A stretch of 6,355 nt of DNA, taken from the NCBI GenBank assembly GCA_964538275.1, contig CAZIFW010000105.1, positions 1 to 6,355 of the forward strand. The letters run 5' to 3'. The position numbers and the translations under genes were made by a program. Under the pieces are notes generated by a model, which was given only the letters and a program-made list of their open reading frames with translations, did not search any database and was not told where the DNA came from. Origin of the DNA: CANIGN01 sp964538275 (lineage in GTDB: Bacteria; Bdellovibrionota; UBA2428). Shown one piece after another: positions 1-6,355 of this stretch (its first letter is position 1; every line of letters begins with the position of its first letter).

Positions 1-1
1 A

Positions 2-340
2 GACTCTTCAGATTGGGTGATGGGTCCTAATGTATATGGAATGGCACTATTTTCGGACGGCGGAATTTTTGCCACAAAACCCTACATATGCGGATCAAAT
101 TATTACCGTAAGATGGGCAAGTATCCAAACGGAGCATGGTGCGATGTCGTAGATGGGCTCTATTGGAGTTTCATTGAGAAACACAAAGATTTTTTTAAGC
201 GCAATCCAAGGCTAAGTATGATGGTGCGAACTTTGGAAAAAATGGACAGCAAAAGAAAAAAAGATATTTTTTTAGCTGCTAACGCCTATAAAAAGAAGCT
301 TCAAATTGGAAGTAATTCAGGCGATGTAAAGATAATTTAA
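2..340 (+). CDS. Cryptochrome/photolyase-related protein (PhrB/FeS-BCP family), C-terminal fragment
   Basis: This is the last 112 codons of a gene that begins left of the window; the frame is open from base 2 to the TAA at 338-340. The fragment matches the C-terminal FAD-binding helical region of the deoxyribodipyrimidine photolyase-related family (PhrB, prokaryotic 6-4 photolyases and cryptochromes). Family landmarks visible, counting from the first full codon, are DWVMGPNVYGM (4-14), SDGGIFATKPY (18-28), GLYWSF (52-57) and NPR near residue 67. Members use blue light and FAD to repair DNA lesions or to signal. In typical members a CxxC pair, a loop of about ten residues, and a further Cys before the LYW motif bind a 4Fe-4S cluster. 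Here the stretch is YPNGAWC (41-47): only the last Cys remains and the loop is deleted. Assignment to the family is fairly firm, but repair versus photoreceptor function cannot be told from this fragment. Confidence 0.82.
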   Translation, partial: DSSDWVMGPNVYGMALFSDGGIFATKPYICGSNYYRKMGKYPNGAWCDVVDGLYWSFIEKHKDFFKRNPRLSMMVRTLEKMDSKRKKDIFLAANAYKKKLQIGSNSGDVKII

Positions 341-343
341 GTT

Positions 344-372
344 TTGACAAAACAAGCACTTAGCAATAATAC
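344..372 (+). promoter_or_regulatory. Candidate sigma70-type promoter for the 487-3210 gene
   Basis: TTGACA at 344-349 is a perfect -35 hexamer. It can pair with TAATAC at 367-372 (17-base spacer, weaker hexamer) or AATAAT at 365-370 (15-base spacer, better hexamer). Transcription would begin near 378-380, giving a leader of roughly 105 bases before the GTG at 487. The element starts four bases after the stop of the photolyase-type gene, in a gap where a promoter is expected. This is a sequence match only. Confidence 0.45.
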
Positions 373-421
373 TGCTACGCGTTATGGTGCAGCATTTGAA
401 GAAATCAGTTTCAACTAGTAC

Positions 422-479
422 TCACTTCAGACGGGCTCACCTAAACACTCATTTGTTTAAGTCTTAGGAAGCTGAGTGA
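422..479 (+). promoter_or_regulatory. Foldable 5' leader of the 487-3210 gene
   Basis: The leader can form an outer stem between TCACTTCAG (422-430) and CTGAGTGA (472-479), eight pairs with a one-base bulge. Inside it lie two mutually exclusive stems: TAAACA (442-447) with TGTTTA (454-459), or CCTAA (440-444) with TTAGG (464-468). The second inner stem would bury the only Shine-Dalgarno-like AGGA (466-469). This could be a translational control structure, but AT-rich leaders form such pairs by chance and no known riboswitch class is recognised. Confidence 0.22.
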
Positions 480-486
480 TTTTAAA

Positions 487-3210
487 GTGGCGGTGCAGTT
501 GAATAAATTTTTCTACTATTTAGTCTTTCTTTGGTCTGCTGCGTTTTGCATCAACTATTCTTACGCAAAATTTGACCCTCTTTCATGCAAAACAGCCTTG
601 GTCGAAAATGGCCACTACGCATCTCTCGAAGAACTTGAAGCAGATCCCTTTACCGCAAGAGCGCTTAGCGAAATAGAACGCTTTGAAGCCGGCAAGACAG
701 ACGCTCCCGGCATGACTGCGGAACTCGTTGCTCGATTTAACACCTACAGAATTGTTCCTCGAAACCAAATCCCCATTCATCAAGCGAAAGTTGTCTTTGT
801 TGCAATTCACGGAAACGGCGGAGGCAACAGCGGCCCCCATTCCCTCTCCGCTTTACTCGCTGAGTTTGTAAAAATGGGAATCATCACTGAAGGGGAAGCC
901 TCAAAATTTTATGCAGAAGCCCCAGCACTTCCTGGCGCAGAGGCTGGCCCCAACCGAAATAATTACCAAACACCTGAAGAAGTGGTTCAATGGACCATTC
1001 AATACTTGCGTGAATTGCGCAAGCAGATGGGCCCCGATGCAAAACTTGTAGTTTTCACACGCAGTAGCGGTGCAGACTTTGGAATTAAAGCCGCACTAGA
1101 AACCGCTGACGAAGGACTTATTAACGAAGTTATATCCATGAGCCCCACCACTACGGGCATTCGCCCCGAAGACAAAGCACGACTTGAAGCTGCTGAAGCG
1201 GGAGCCATACAAGATCTACAAAACAACGGTAGTGGCATTAATTCCAGTGCCTTTGCTTGGATTATGAAAATGCTAAACCTCTCTAAGGCATGGGAAGCAT
1301 TTGACTTCAAACGCCTGATTGGAATTACAAAATTTAAATTTTTAGACGGCAGTGAAGATAAGCAGGTTCCCATCATTGAGAGAGAGTACACAAGTGACCT
1401 CACCCGAGAATCGGATGGAAACTTAGTGATGTTTGATTATTTCAGAGCACTTCATGATACTTTTGCTATCGCTGACAACTATGACCCTCAAGCGCAAGCT
1501 CTTCCCATGCTGCGCAATTATATACGCCAAGAGTATTTGGGCATTCCAGCACCAGATGCTCACATCAATGCAGAAACATTTAAAAATGCACCCGTAAAAA
1601 CTTTGGGCGGCAAACAAAGTCTTGGATCCTCAATTCCCGCGACTCCTAAAACTCTCGTAGCTGCATTTGAAGCAGGTCTTCGTTTTGAAACTAACGACAT
1701 TCACATAGTTAAAATTCCCAAAAATTCAGACTCCGACTTTAAATCTGCAGTAGATCACAACAAGCGAGTACACCACGGAAAACCAGCGGTTTATCTGTTA
1801 GCAAATCCCGACAGTGTGAACTCTTTTGTACGCGCAAGCGGTGTACCTGGATTTACCCAGTTCCGCAAAGGCGCAAAAATTCACGACCTTGAAACACAAG
1901 CCAAACAAAATCAACTTTTTATTAAAAGACCAGATGGCTCATTAGAAGCTGTAAACAAAAGCGATTTCACCTATAACGAAGTTTATAACAGCGGAGAAAT
2001 TGAAAGACTTATACAATCTGAGCGCCTTGTTGAGAGACAATTTCAAAATGGAGTTGCTTATTACCTTCCTGTCTACCGCAGCAATTTTGAAGTTTTTCAA
2101 CAAAGCAGCCGCCTTTCAGGCGAAGCCAGAAAGGTATTCAACAGCGAACACAGCAAACAAGAAAATAAATTTGATGCAGAAGGCAAACCCTACCCTCCTC
2201 AAGCCAAAGAAGGAAACCTAGTTAACTTTGATTCTTCAGCTCAGCGCGGAGATATACTTGTACTCCCTGAGGGCATGAGACACAGTTCTGCTGATCCTGA
2301 ATCTATAAAAATCAACGCGCAACCACTTCCTCCTCAGCGATTTAATCCAATCTACTTTGCTCGCTTTCATGAACTTGTTGAAGCTGCGGAAAAAGGAAAA
2401 CTCTTAATCGTCAACCCCAGGGGTAACATCACAGCCATCAATGCAGATTCCGTTCGCGAGTATATTGCGAAACGAGTGGTTGATAGAATGCGTGCAGAAA
2501 ACATGGTTAAGAGCACCCTTAAGCACGCAGAAACTGCCGAACAAAACGGCAAGGGACCCACCGAAAACATACTTCTTGTTGAAGGCGACAATGTTCAGCC
2601 TTTAACTTACTCACAAACTCAAGGCTTCTTAAACGACCCCGACTTATCCACCCTCACCTTTCAGAGTGACGCAGACAGTCCCGCTTCGTTACGCTTTCAC
2701 GCATGGGTTAAACCTCTCAAACAAGCTATTCTGAGCGCTCAAGGGCGCATAAGTGAAACTTACAAAAGGATTCTCTCTGATAATTCTTTTTCTGTTCAAG
2801 AAAACAAAAACTTTTGGGCACTCATGCACACTGCTAAAAACGAAGTTAACGAAGAAGGCGTTCCCATGTACGACGTACATTCGTGGCTACTTCCTCAAGC
2901 TCTCTTCCATGAGAAAAACGCACACACGATTGAAATTACAGACGGCAAAGGCAAAGTTATCGCAGGTGCTATCATTCTCAATAAAGGCGACAGATGGAGC
3001 ATTGATGCACTCGTAGATTTAAGCAGAAGTGGCCCTGCACGCCGAGAGTATACGAACGCAAAAGACAATCCTGCGCTTCAAAAAGCCTTTGTTGAGGCCA
3101 TGGAACTTGCATTTAGGCTGGGAGCTAAGCGCGTTGAAGTAGATCGTATCAAAGCGCAAATTGATGATGTTTTTAGAACTGAAATCGAAGAAGTTTCTAA
3201 TGTTGAATAG
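487..3210 (+). CDS. Protein A: exported protein, alpha/beta-hydrolase-like domain plus C-terminal Aat-like domain
   Basis: The protein has 907 residues and no family I recognise end to end. The N-terminus is a Sec-type signal peptide (hydrophobic core about 8-22, likely cleavage after SYA at 27), so the protein should act in the periplasm or outside. Residues 101-350 look like an alpha/beta hydrolase: strand KVVFVAIHGNGGG (101-113) with an HGNGG oxyanion loop, a nucleophile elbow TRSSG (191-195, candidate Ser193), an acid loop GSEDKQVP (288-295, Asp291) and His323. Substrate is unknown. Residues about 690-890 resemble the leucyl/phenylalanyl-tRNA-protein transferase fold: W740, ISETYKR (755-761), W800, KVIAGAII (823-830), DRWSID (835-840), VEVD (883-886). 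The Gln of the family's IDxQ motif is Ile888, so transferase activity is doubtful. Residues 466-494 and 628-656 repeat each other. The start is uncertain: GTG 487 gives the longest form, but GTG 493 or TTG 499 (giving M-N-K-F-F) also suit; AGGA at 466-469 is too far from all three. It is a paralogue of the gene at 4277. Confidence 0.75.
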   Translation: MAVQLNKFFYYLVFLWSAAFCINYSYAKFDPLSCKTALVENGHYASLEELEADPFTARALSEIERFEAGKTDAPGMTAELVARFNTYRIVPRNQIPIHQAKVVFVAIHGNGGGNSGPHSLSALLAEFVKMGIITEGEASKFYAEAPALPGAEAGPNRNNYQTPEEVVQWTIQYLRELRKQMGPDAKLVVFTRSSGADFGIKAALETADEGLINEVISMSPTTTGIRPEDKARLEAAEAGAIQDLQNNGSGINSSAFAWIMKMLNLSKAWEAFDFKRLIGITKFKFLDGSEDKQVPIIEREYTSDLTRESDGNLVMFDYFRALHDTFAIADNYDPQAQALPMLRNYIRQEYLGIPAPDAHINAETFKNAPVKTLGGKQSLGSSIPATPKTLVAAFEAGLRFETNDIHIVKIPKNSDSDFKSAVDHNKRVHHGKPAVYLLANPDSVNSFVRASGVPGFTQFRKGAKIHDLETQAKQNQLFIKRPDGSLEAVNKSDFTYNEVYNSGEIERLIQSERLVERQFQNGVAYYLPVYRSNFEVFQQSSRLSGEARKVFNSEHSKQENKFDAEGKPYPPQAKEGNLVNFDSSAQRGDILVLPEGMRHSSADPESIKINAQPLPPQRFNPIYFARFHELVEAAEKGKLLIVNPRGNITAINADSVREYIAKRVVDRMRAENMVKSTLKHAETAEQNGKGPTENILLVEGDNVQPLTYSQTQGFLNDPDLSTLTFQSDADSPASLRFHAWVKPLKQAILSAQGRISETYKRILSDNSFSVQENKNFWALMHTAKNEVNEEGVPMYDVHSWLLPQALFHEKNAHTIEITDGKGKVIAGAIILNKGDRWSIDALVDLSRSGPARREYTNAKDNPALQKAFVEAMELAFRLGAKRVEVDRIKAQIDDVFRTEIEEVSNVE

Positions 3211-3225
3211 TTAAATATTATTCAA
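3203..3225. repeat. Inverted repeat spanning both convergent stop codons
   Basis: TTGAATA (3203-3209) and TATTCAA (3219-3225) form a perfect seven-pair AT-rich stem around a nine-base loop, overlapping the stop of protein A (TAG 3208-3210) and the stop of purU (TTA on this strand, 3218-3220). It could end both transcripts as a shared 3' hairpin. However, neither strand has a T-run after the stem and the stem is GC-poor, so a classical intrinsic terminator is not supported. Confidence 0.3.
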
Positions 3226-4069
3226 AAACAATTGTTCTACGACCACTCACCAACACACGATCTTCCAGCACAAGATTGAGTGCGCGCGCCAAAACAAGCT
3301 TCTCAACCTCACGCCCCGCTTTTGCCATTTGCGCAGGAGAATCACTATTTTTCACAGGAATAACGGACTGAGTGATAATAGGGCCCTCATCTAAATCTTG
3401 AGTTACAAAATGTGCAGTGGCTCCGATAATTTTAACTCCCCGCTCGTAGGCCTGTCGGTACGGATTAGCTCCAATAAATGCTGGAAGAAACGAATGGTGA
3501 ATGTTGATAATACGCTCGGGATACTGCTTGGTAAAATCCGCACTGAGAATGCGCATATATTTAGCTAAAACCAAATAATCTGCCTCGATGGAACGACAGC
3601 ATTCCATCAACCTCTTTTCGTGATCCTCTCGCCCCTTTGAGGGATTCACTGGCACATGAAAAAACGGCAAAGAAAATCTCTCCGTAAGCTGCTTCAAAGA
3701 ATCGTACTGGCTTACCACCCCCACAATGTGAGCATTGAGTTCTTTGGAATCATGTCGAAGGAGCAAATCTCCAAGGCAATGTGACTCACGAGTGGCCAAA
3801 AGTAAAAGTTTTTTAGGGTTTTGAGGACGCAAACTAATTTCTGCATCTGAAGGGAGTAACTTTTTTAACTCGTCAAAAAGTTCGTCACTCGTGAGAGTGC
3901 CCAAAAATTCTGTGCGCATGAAAAAGCGATTGGTCACAGTGTCTACAGTTTCGGCATTCTCTGTAACGTTTAGTTTTCGTTTAAATAATGCTCCCATAAC
4001 CTTGTGAACAAGACCCATTTCGTCGGAGCACTGAATGAGAAGAACATGCCTTTGCATAGCCTTCAGCAT
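3218..4069 (-). CDS. purU: Formyltetrahydrofolate deformylase (PurU)
   Basis: The enzyme hydrolyses 10-formyltetrahydrofolate to formate and tetrahydrofolate in the cytosol, balancing the one-carbon pool and supplying formate to PurT-dependent purine synthesis. From the ATG at 4069 the product is 283 residues, the family's usual length. The N-terminal ACT-type regulatory domain (about 7-80) begins QRHVLLIQCSDEMGL and includes NRFFMRTEF (47-55). The formyltransferase-fold catalytic domain (about 86-283) has NIHHSFLPAF (189-198), GVKIIGATAHFV (211-222) and LDEGPII (226-232), giving the expected triad Asn189, His191 and Asp227. The end RTIVFE matches the family's C-terminus. An in-frame start at 4057 is also possible (AAGG lies only two bases upstream of it). 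The frame stays open upstream to 4219, but that extra part does not resemble the family and overlaps the likely promoter. The gene converges on protein A with 7 bases between stops and diverges from protein B. Confidence 0.95.
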   Translation of the reverse strand: MLKAMQRHVLLIQCSDEMGLVHKVMGALFKRKLNVTENAETVDTVTNRFFMRTEFLGTLTSDELFDELKKLLPSDAEISLRPQNPKKLLLLATRESHCLGDLLLRHDSKELNAHIVGVVSQYDSLKQLTERFSLPFFHVPVNPSKGREDHEKRLMECCRSIEADYLVLAKYMRILSADFTKQYPERIINIHHSFLPAFIGANPYRQAYERGVKIIGATAHFVTQDLDEGPIITQSVIPVKNSDSPAQMAKAGREVEKLVLARALNLVLEDRVLVSGRRTIVFE

Positions 4070-4149
4070 ATCGCATTGTGACGTGTCAGGCTTGTAAGAT
4101 ATTTTAAGCAGGAAATTTAAGCATTTGGATTGACTCGACTTCTTAAAAC

Positions 4150-4181
4150 TTGATATGTTGCGTCGCATAATGGTGCAACAT
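4150..4181 (-). promoter_or_regulatory. Candidate purU promoter embedded in an inverted repeat
   Basis: Read on the minus strand, TTGCAC (4178-4173) and TATCAA (4155-4150) are separated by 17 bases and could be -35 and -10 elements. This gives a leader of about 70 bases before the ATG at 4069. A seven-base inverted repeat, ATGTTGC (4155-4161) and GCAACAT (4175-4181) with a 13-base gap, overlaps both hexamers, an arrangement expected of a repressor operator. The hexamers are only partial matches and the repeat may be chance. The reading is favoured slightly by its position in the divergent gap. Confidence 0.35.
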
Positions 4182-4258
4182 TTACTCTGTAAAAGTTCTA
4201 AGGTTTTAGTTGAAATCAAGAAGTCTTTTTACGTGCGCCGCCGTATTTATTCTTAGTT

Positions 4259-4265
4259 GAGGTGG
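4259..4265 (+). promoter_or_regulatory. Ribosome binding site of protein B
   Basis: GAGGTGG lies 11 bases before the ATG at 4277, slightly long spacing but the only purine-rich match. It supports ATG 4277 over the in-frame GTG at 4262, which lies within the site itself. No convincing -35/-10 pair for this gene was found in the divergent gap; TTGAAA (4210-4215) and TATTTA (4244-4249) are 28 bases apart, too far to act together. Confidence 0.5.
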
Positions 4266-4276
4266 ACGACATAGAA

Positions 4277-6355
4277 ATGTTCACACAAAAAAAACAGACT
4301 AGTTCTGCCTATTCGCTTAAACCAGCATGTTTCGCGCTAGCGTTTGTTCTTGCGTTTTCTTTTAGCGGCAATGCTTTTGCAAATGGCTCATGTCGCGATG
4401 CACTTACAGGTGAGTTTAGTTATCGCGACTACGCAGCTCCTCGCTTAGCTGTTGCCAAAGAAAACAGTAAGGCTTTCAAAAGCAGCAATGAAACAAGCAA
4501 ACTCGTAATCAGCAAATTTGCTCGACTCAAAGCTCTTCACATTCACAACCCCTCTAAACGTTTTCCCGATGGAGCTCGTCTTCACGCAGTTATCTTTGAT
4601 TCTTTTGGATCCAGCACAAACGACTATCTTCCCGCTCAAAGAAAAATTCAAAATCTTTCTCAAACACCGAGAACCGGTGAAAACATCAAGATGGGCGCAG
4701 AAGCTTTTGCTCCTCACACCCCACTCAAAAGCGCGGCTGAAGTTGCTGCATGGATGAGAGATATACTCCTAGAAGTCCAAAGCGAGCGCCCCGATAACAG
4801 GCCAGTTGTAATTTATGTGCGCGGAGCCCTAGCCGAAGGCGCTGCTCTTTTAAGCAAACAGAACCCCGAGCTTGCCTCTGCACTTGTTATAGAAAATCCC
4901 CGCAGTGGTCTGAATCCAAGCGAAATTCCCGAGTGGAATCAAGATTCTTTTGGCATTCCTACTTTTATCGCAACAGGAACTCATAATGCGAATTACTCCA
5001 GCGCTCTCAAGCAAAAAATCTATGATCTTTCTAAAAGCTTAAACGAAATATCACGCAATGACCCAAGTGCAACTCCCGTGCATTTTCTCGACATGCCTTT
5101 TGCTGATGCGGATGTTTTTGATTCTACGCCACACAATATTGCACACACAGAGATTCATCGTTTCTTACGAAAACACGTACTTCCCGATAACACACATGCA
5201 ACTGAAACCATTAGCCCAGAACGTTTTGTTGAACTTGCGCAATCAACTGGAATTGGAAGCCGAAGATTCTTTGGCCACAATCCAAAGCCTACTCCTGAAA
5301 ACGAAATCAATGCCATTAAGTCAGGCGTTTTGATGTGGGAGATTGGGCTCAAAGCCGTTCGCACTCTCGAAGAGGCTAGAGCTCACATTGAAAAACTACG
5401 AAGCTTGAACGAAACAAAACCTTCGAACCATGTCATAAACAACCCATTGTTCTTTATTTCCGATTCACCACTCGTTGGAAGCTTAAACAATAGCAACAAT
5501 TTAGAATCTGCAGTTTCTCACTTCTCAGGCTCATCTCCTCAGCGTCTCATTGACGATGCTATTGCAAATGGAAACAAGTTCTTCTGGTTGGACGAAGCTG
5601 GAAACGTTCAGGAATTTAACCCTTCCCGTATTCAAGGAGTCCCTACAGAAGCGGTGTTTGCGGGCGACAACAAAAATGGATTCATGTTTAATCTCAGCGG
5701 TTGGACGCTCCCCGTAATTCGAGGAGTTATAAATCTTGAAAGAGCCGTACAAACATCTGCCTATAAAAACGGCAACATTTTCTTTAACGGAGCAGTGGAT
5801 CGCAAAGGAAATTTAAAAACAAAAGGACTCGTTCACGAAGGCTACAAATTTGAGCGAAACAAAAACTTAGCCGCTGTATTAGAAAAATTACGCCACACGC
5901 ATCGAAAGGGACAATCTGATAACGCTACGCGCTTCTTAGACCCATACAACATTGTACTCATGCAACGCTTGTACGAGGCCAACATGCTAGACACGCTCGA
6001 GCTCTACAACGAAAAGGGCGAACTTGTAGCGGGCGGATTGATTGTTAAAATTGACAATGTGTGGAGCCCTGAAACAATTTTCTATCCACAAATTACAACC
6101 CCCCTATCCTCCGATCCCAAAGCACCAATGTCTGCAACTTTAGAAGGTATAGACTTTGGAAAAGCAGTTATTTCAGAAATGATCAACGAAGGAATTCGCC
6201 TTGGTCACACAGAATTTGATTCTCAAATTGCAAGTTCACTTACCATTATGTTTGGCGCAGTCTACACAAGCACCGACAATCATTTCTTGCCTACGCTCAA
6301 AGAAACTAATGAAACTTGGGCTGATCGTCAGCTAGCTCGCCAACAACGTGAAGCT
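4277..6355 (+). CDS. Protein B: exported paralogue of protein A, degenerate hydrolase domain plus Aat-like domain (3' end cut)
   Basis: The frame is open for 693 codons from ATG 4277 to the window edge with no stop, so the C-terminus is missing. A clear Sec signal peptide (core about 17-30, AFA cleavage after residue 35) precedes SCRDAL (38-43), matching SCKTAL in protein A. Residues about 100-300 follow the same hydrolase-like layout, but the triad is gone: the elbow reads VRGAL (Gly183 in place of Ser), the acid loop GTHN has Asn237, and no matching His is seen. Residues about 388-675 resemble leucyl/phenylalanyl-tRNA-protein transferase throughout: SSPQRLIDDAIANG (419-432, like LSPxRLLxAYxxG), FFW with Trp437, NPSRI (448-452), RLYEA (564-568), GELVAGGL (581-588), WSPETIF (596-602, Glu599 at the GESMF Glu) and FDSQ (647-650, Asp648 and Gln650 at the IDCQ positions). 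Export makes aminoacyl-tRNA an unlikely substrate, so the reaction is unknown. The fold reading is by eye, unsupported by a search. Confidence 0.72.
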   Translation, partial: MFTQKKQTSSAYSLKPACFALAFVLAFSFSGNAFANGSCRDALTGEFSYRDYAAPRLAVAKENSKAFKSSNETSKLVISKFARLKALHIHNPSKRFPDGARLHAVIFDSFGSSTNDYLPAQRKIQNLSQTPRTGENIKMGAEAFAPHTPLKSAAEVAAWMRDILLEVQSERPDNRPVVIYVRGALAEGAALLSKQNPELASALVIENPRSGLNPSEIPEWNQDSFGIPTFIATGTHNANYSSALKQKIYDLSKSLNEISRNDPSATPVHFLDMPFADADVFDSTPHNIAHTEIHRFLRKHVLPDNTHATETISPERFVELAQSTGIGSRRFFGHNPKPTPENEINAIKSGVLMWEIGLKAVRTLEEARAHIEKLRSLNETKPSNHVINNPLFFISDSPLVGSLNNSNNLESAVSHFSGSSPQRLIDDAIANGNKFFWLDEAGNVQEFNPSRIQGVPTEAVFAGDNKNGFMFNLSGWTLPVIRGVINLERAVQTSAYKNGNIFFNGAVDRKGNLKTKGLVHEGYKFERNKNLAAVLEKLRHTHRKGQSDNATRFLDPYNIVLMQRLYEANMLDTLELYNEKGELVAGGLIVKIDNVWSPETIFYPQITTPLSSDPKAPMSATLEGIDFGKAVISEMINEGIRLGHTEFDSQIASSLTIMFGAVYTSTDNHFLPTLKETNETWADRQLARQQREA

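Noticed and set aside
341..353. Short hairpin GTTTT-GAC-AAAAC right after the photolyase stop
   Set aside because: A five-pair AT-rich stem with no T-run is too weak for a terminator, and it overlaps the TTGACA element.
344..415. 24-codon open stretch in the same frame just after the photolyase stop, starting TTG
   Set aside because: There is no ribosome binding site or recognisable similarity. The stretch is better explained by promoter and leader sequence, though a decayed extension of the photolyase gene cannot be excluded.
999..1403. Minus-strand open frame of 134 codons inside protein A
   Set aside because: It lies antisense to the hydrolase domain, whose plus-strand motifs are clear, and its own translation shows no domain features. 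The other short frames within both large genes were dismissed for the same reason.
3227..3236. Perfect palindrome AACAATTGTT near the 3' end of purU
   Set aside because: It encodes the conserved R-T-I-V-F end of PurU, so coding constraint explains it.
4070..4219. Open upstream extension of the purU frame (about 50 codons, with an ATG at 4168)
   Set aside because: It does not resemble the PurU family, the 283-residue form from 4069 has normal length, and the candidate promoter lies within it.
1..6355. CRISPR arrays, tRNA or rRNA genes, insertion sequences
   Set aside because: No regularly spaced direct repeats, tRNA-like cloverleaf, rRNA sequence or transposase was seen by eye.

Overview
The window is bacterial chromosomal DNA of moderate, slightly AT-rich composition. 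It is gene-dense, and two of its gene products carry Sec-type signal peptides, which suggests a Gram-negative host. The mix of genes (a PhrB-type photolyase relative, purU, and large secreted proteins of no familiar family) would suit a Bdellovibrionota or other deltaproteobacterium-like lineage. That placement is a guess, because no taxonomic marker is present.

Layout. Positions 2-340 (+) hold the 3' end of a gene of the cryptochrome/photolyase-related family (PhrB/FeS-BCP type), entering from the left. Positions 341-486 are a leader region with a good -35/-10 candidate and a foldable 5' UTR. Positions 487-3210 (+) encode a 907-residue exported protein, called protein A here. Only 7 bases after its stop comes the stop of purU (3218-4069, minus strand; formyltetrahydrofolate deformylase), so these two genes converge. 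A roughly 200-base divergent intergenic region follows, containing a possible purU promoter inside an inverted repeat. At 4277 (+) a second large exported protein, protein B, starts and runs off the right edge after 693 residues.

The main result is that proteins A and B appear to be diverged paralogues sharing one unusual architecture: signal peptide, an early Ser-Cys pair, an alpha/beta-hydrolase-like domain, a linker, and a C-terminal domain resembling leucyl/phenylalanyl-tRNA-protein transferase (Aat, a GNAT-like fold). Their decay looks reciprocal. Protein A keeps a plausible Ser-Asp-His hydrolase triad but has weak transferase-type motifs. Protein B has lost all three triad positions but keeps the Glu, Asp and Gln positions of the Aat core. 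A secreted Aat-like domain is a puzzle, since Aat normally works in the cytoplasm on aminoacyl-tRNA. The alignments were made by eye and from memory of the Aat family, so profile searches and structure prediction are the decisive tests.

purU is an ordinary housekeeping gene (one-carbon/formate balance for purine synthesis) and shows no evident functional link to the flanking paralogues. The photolyase fragment has lost the usual CxxC pair that binds the 4Fe-4S cluster in this family.
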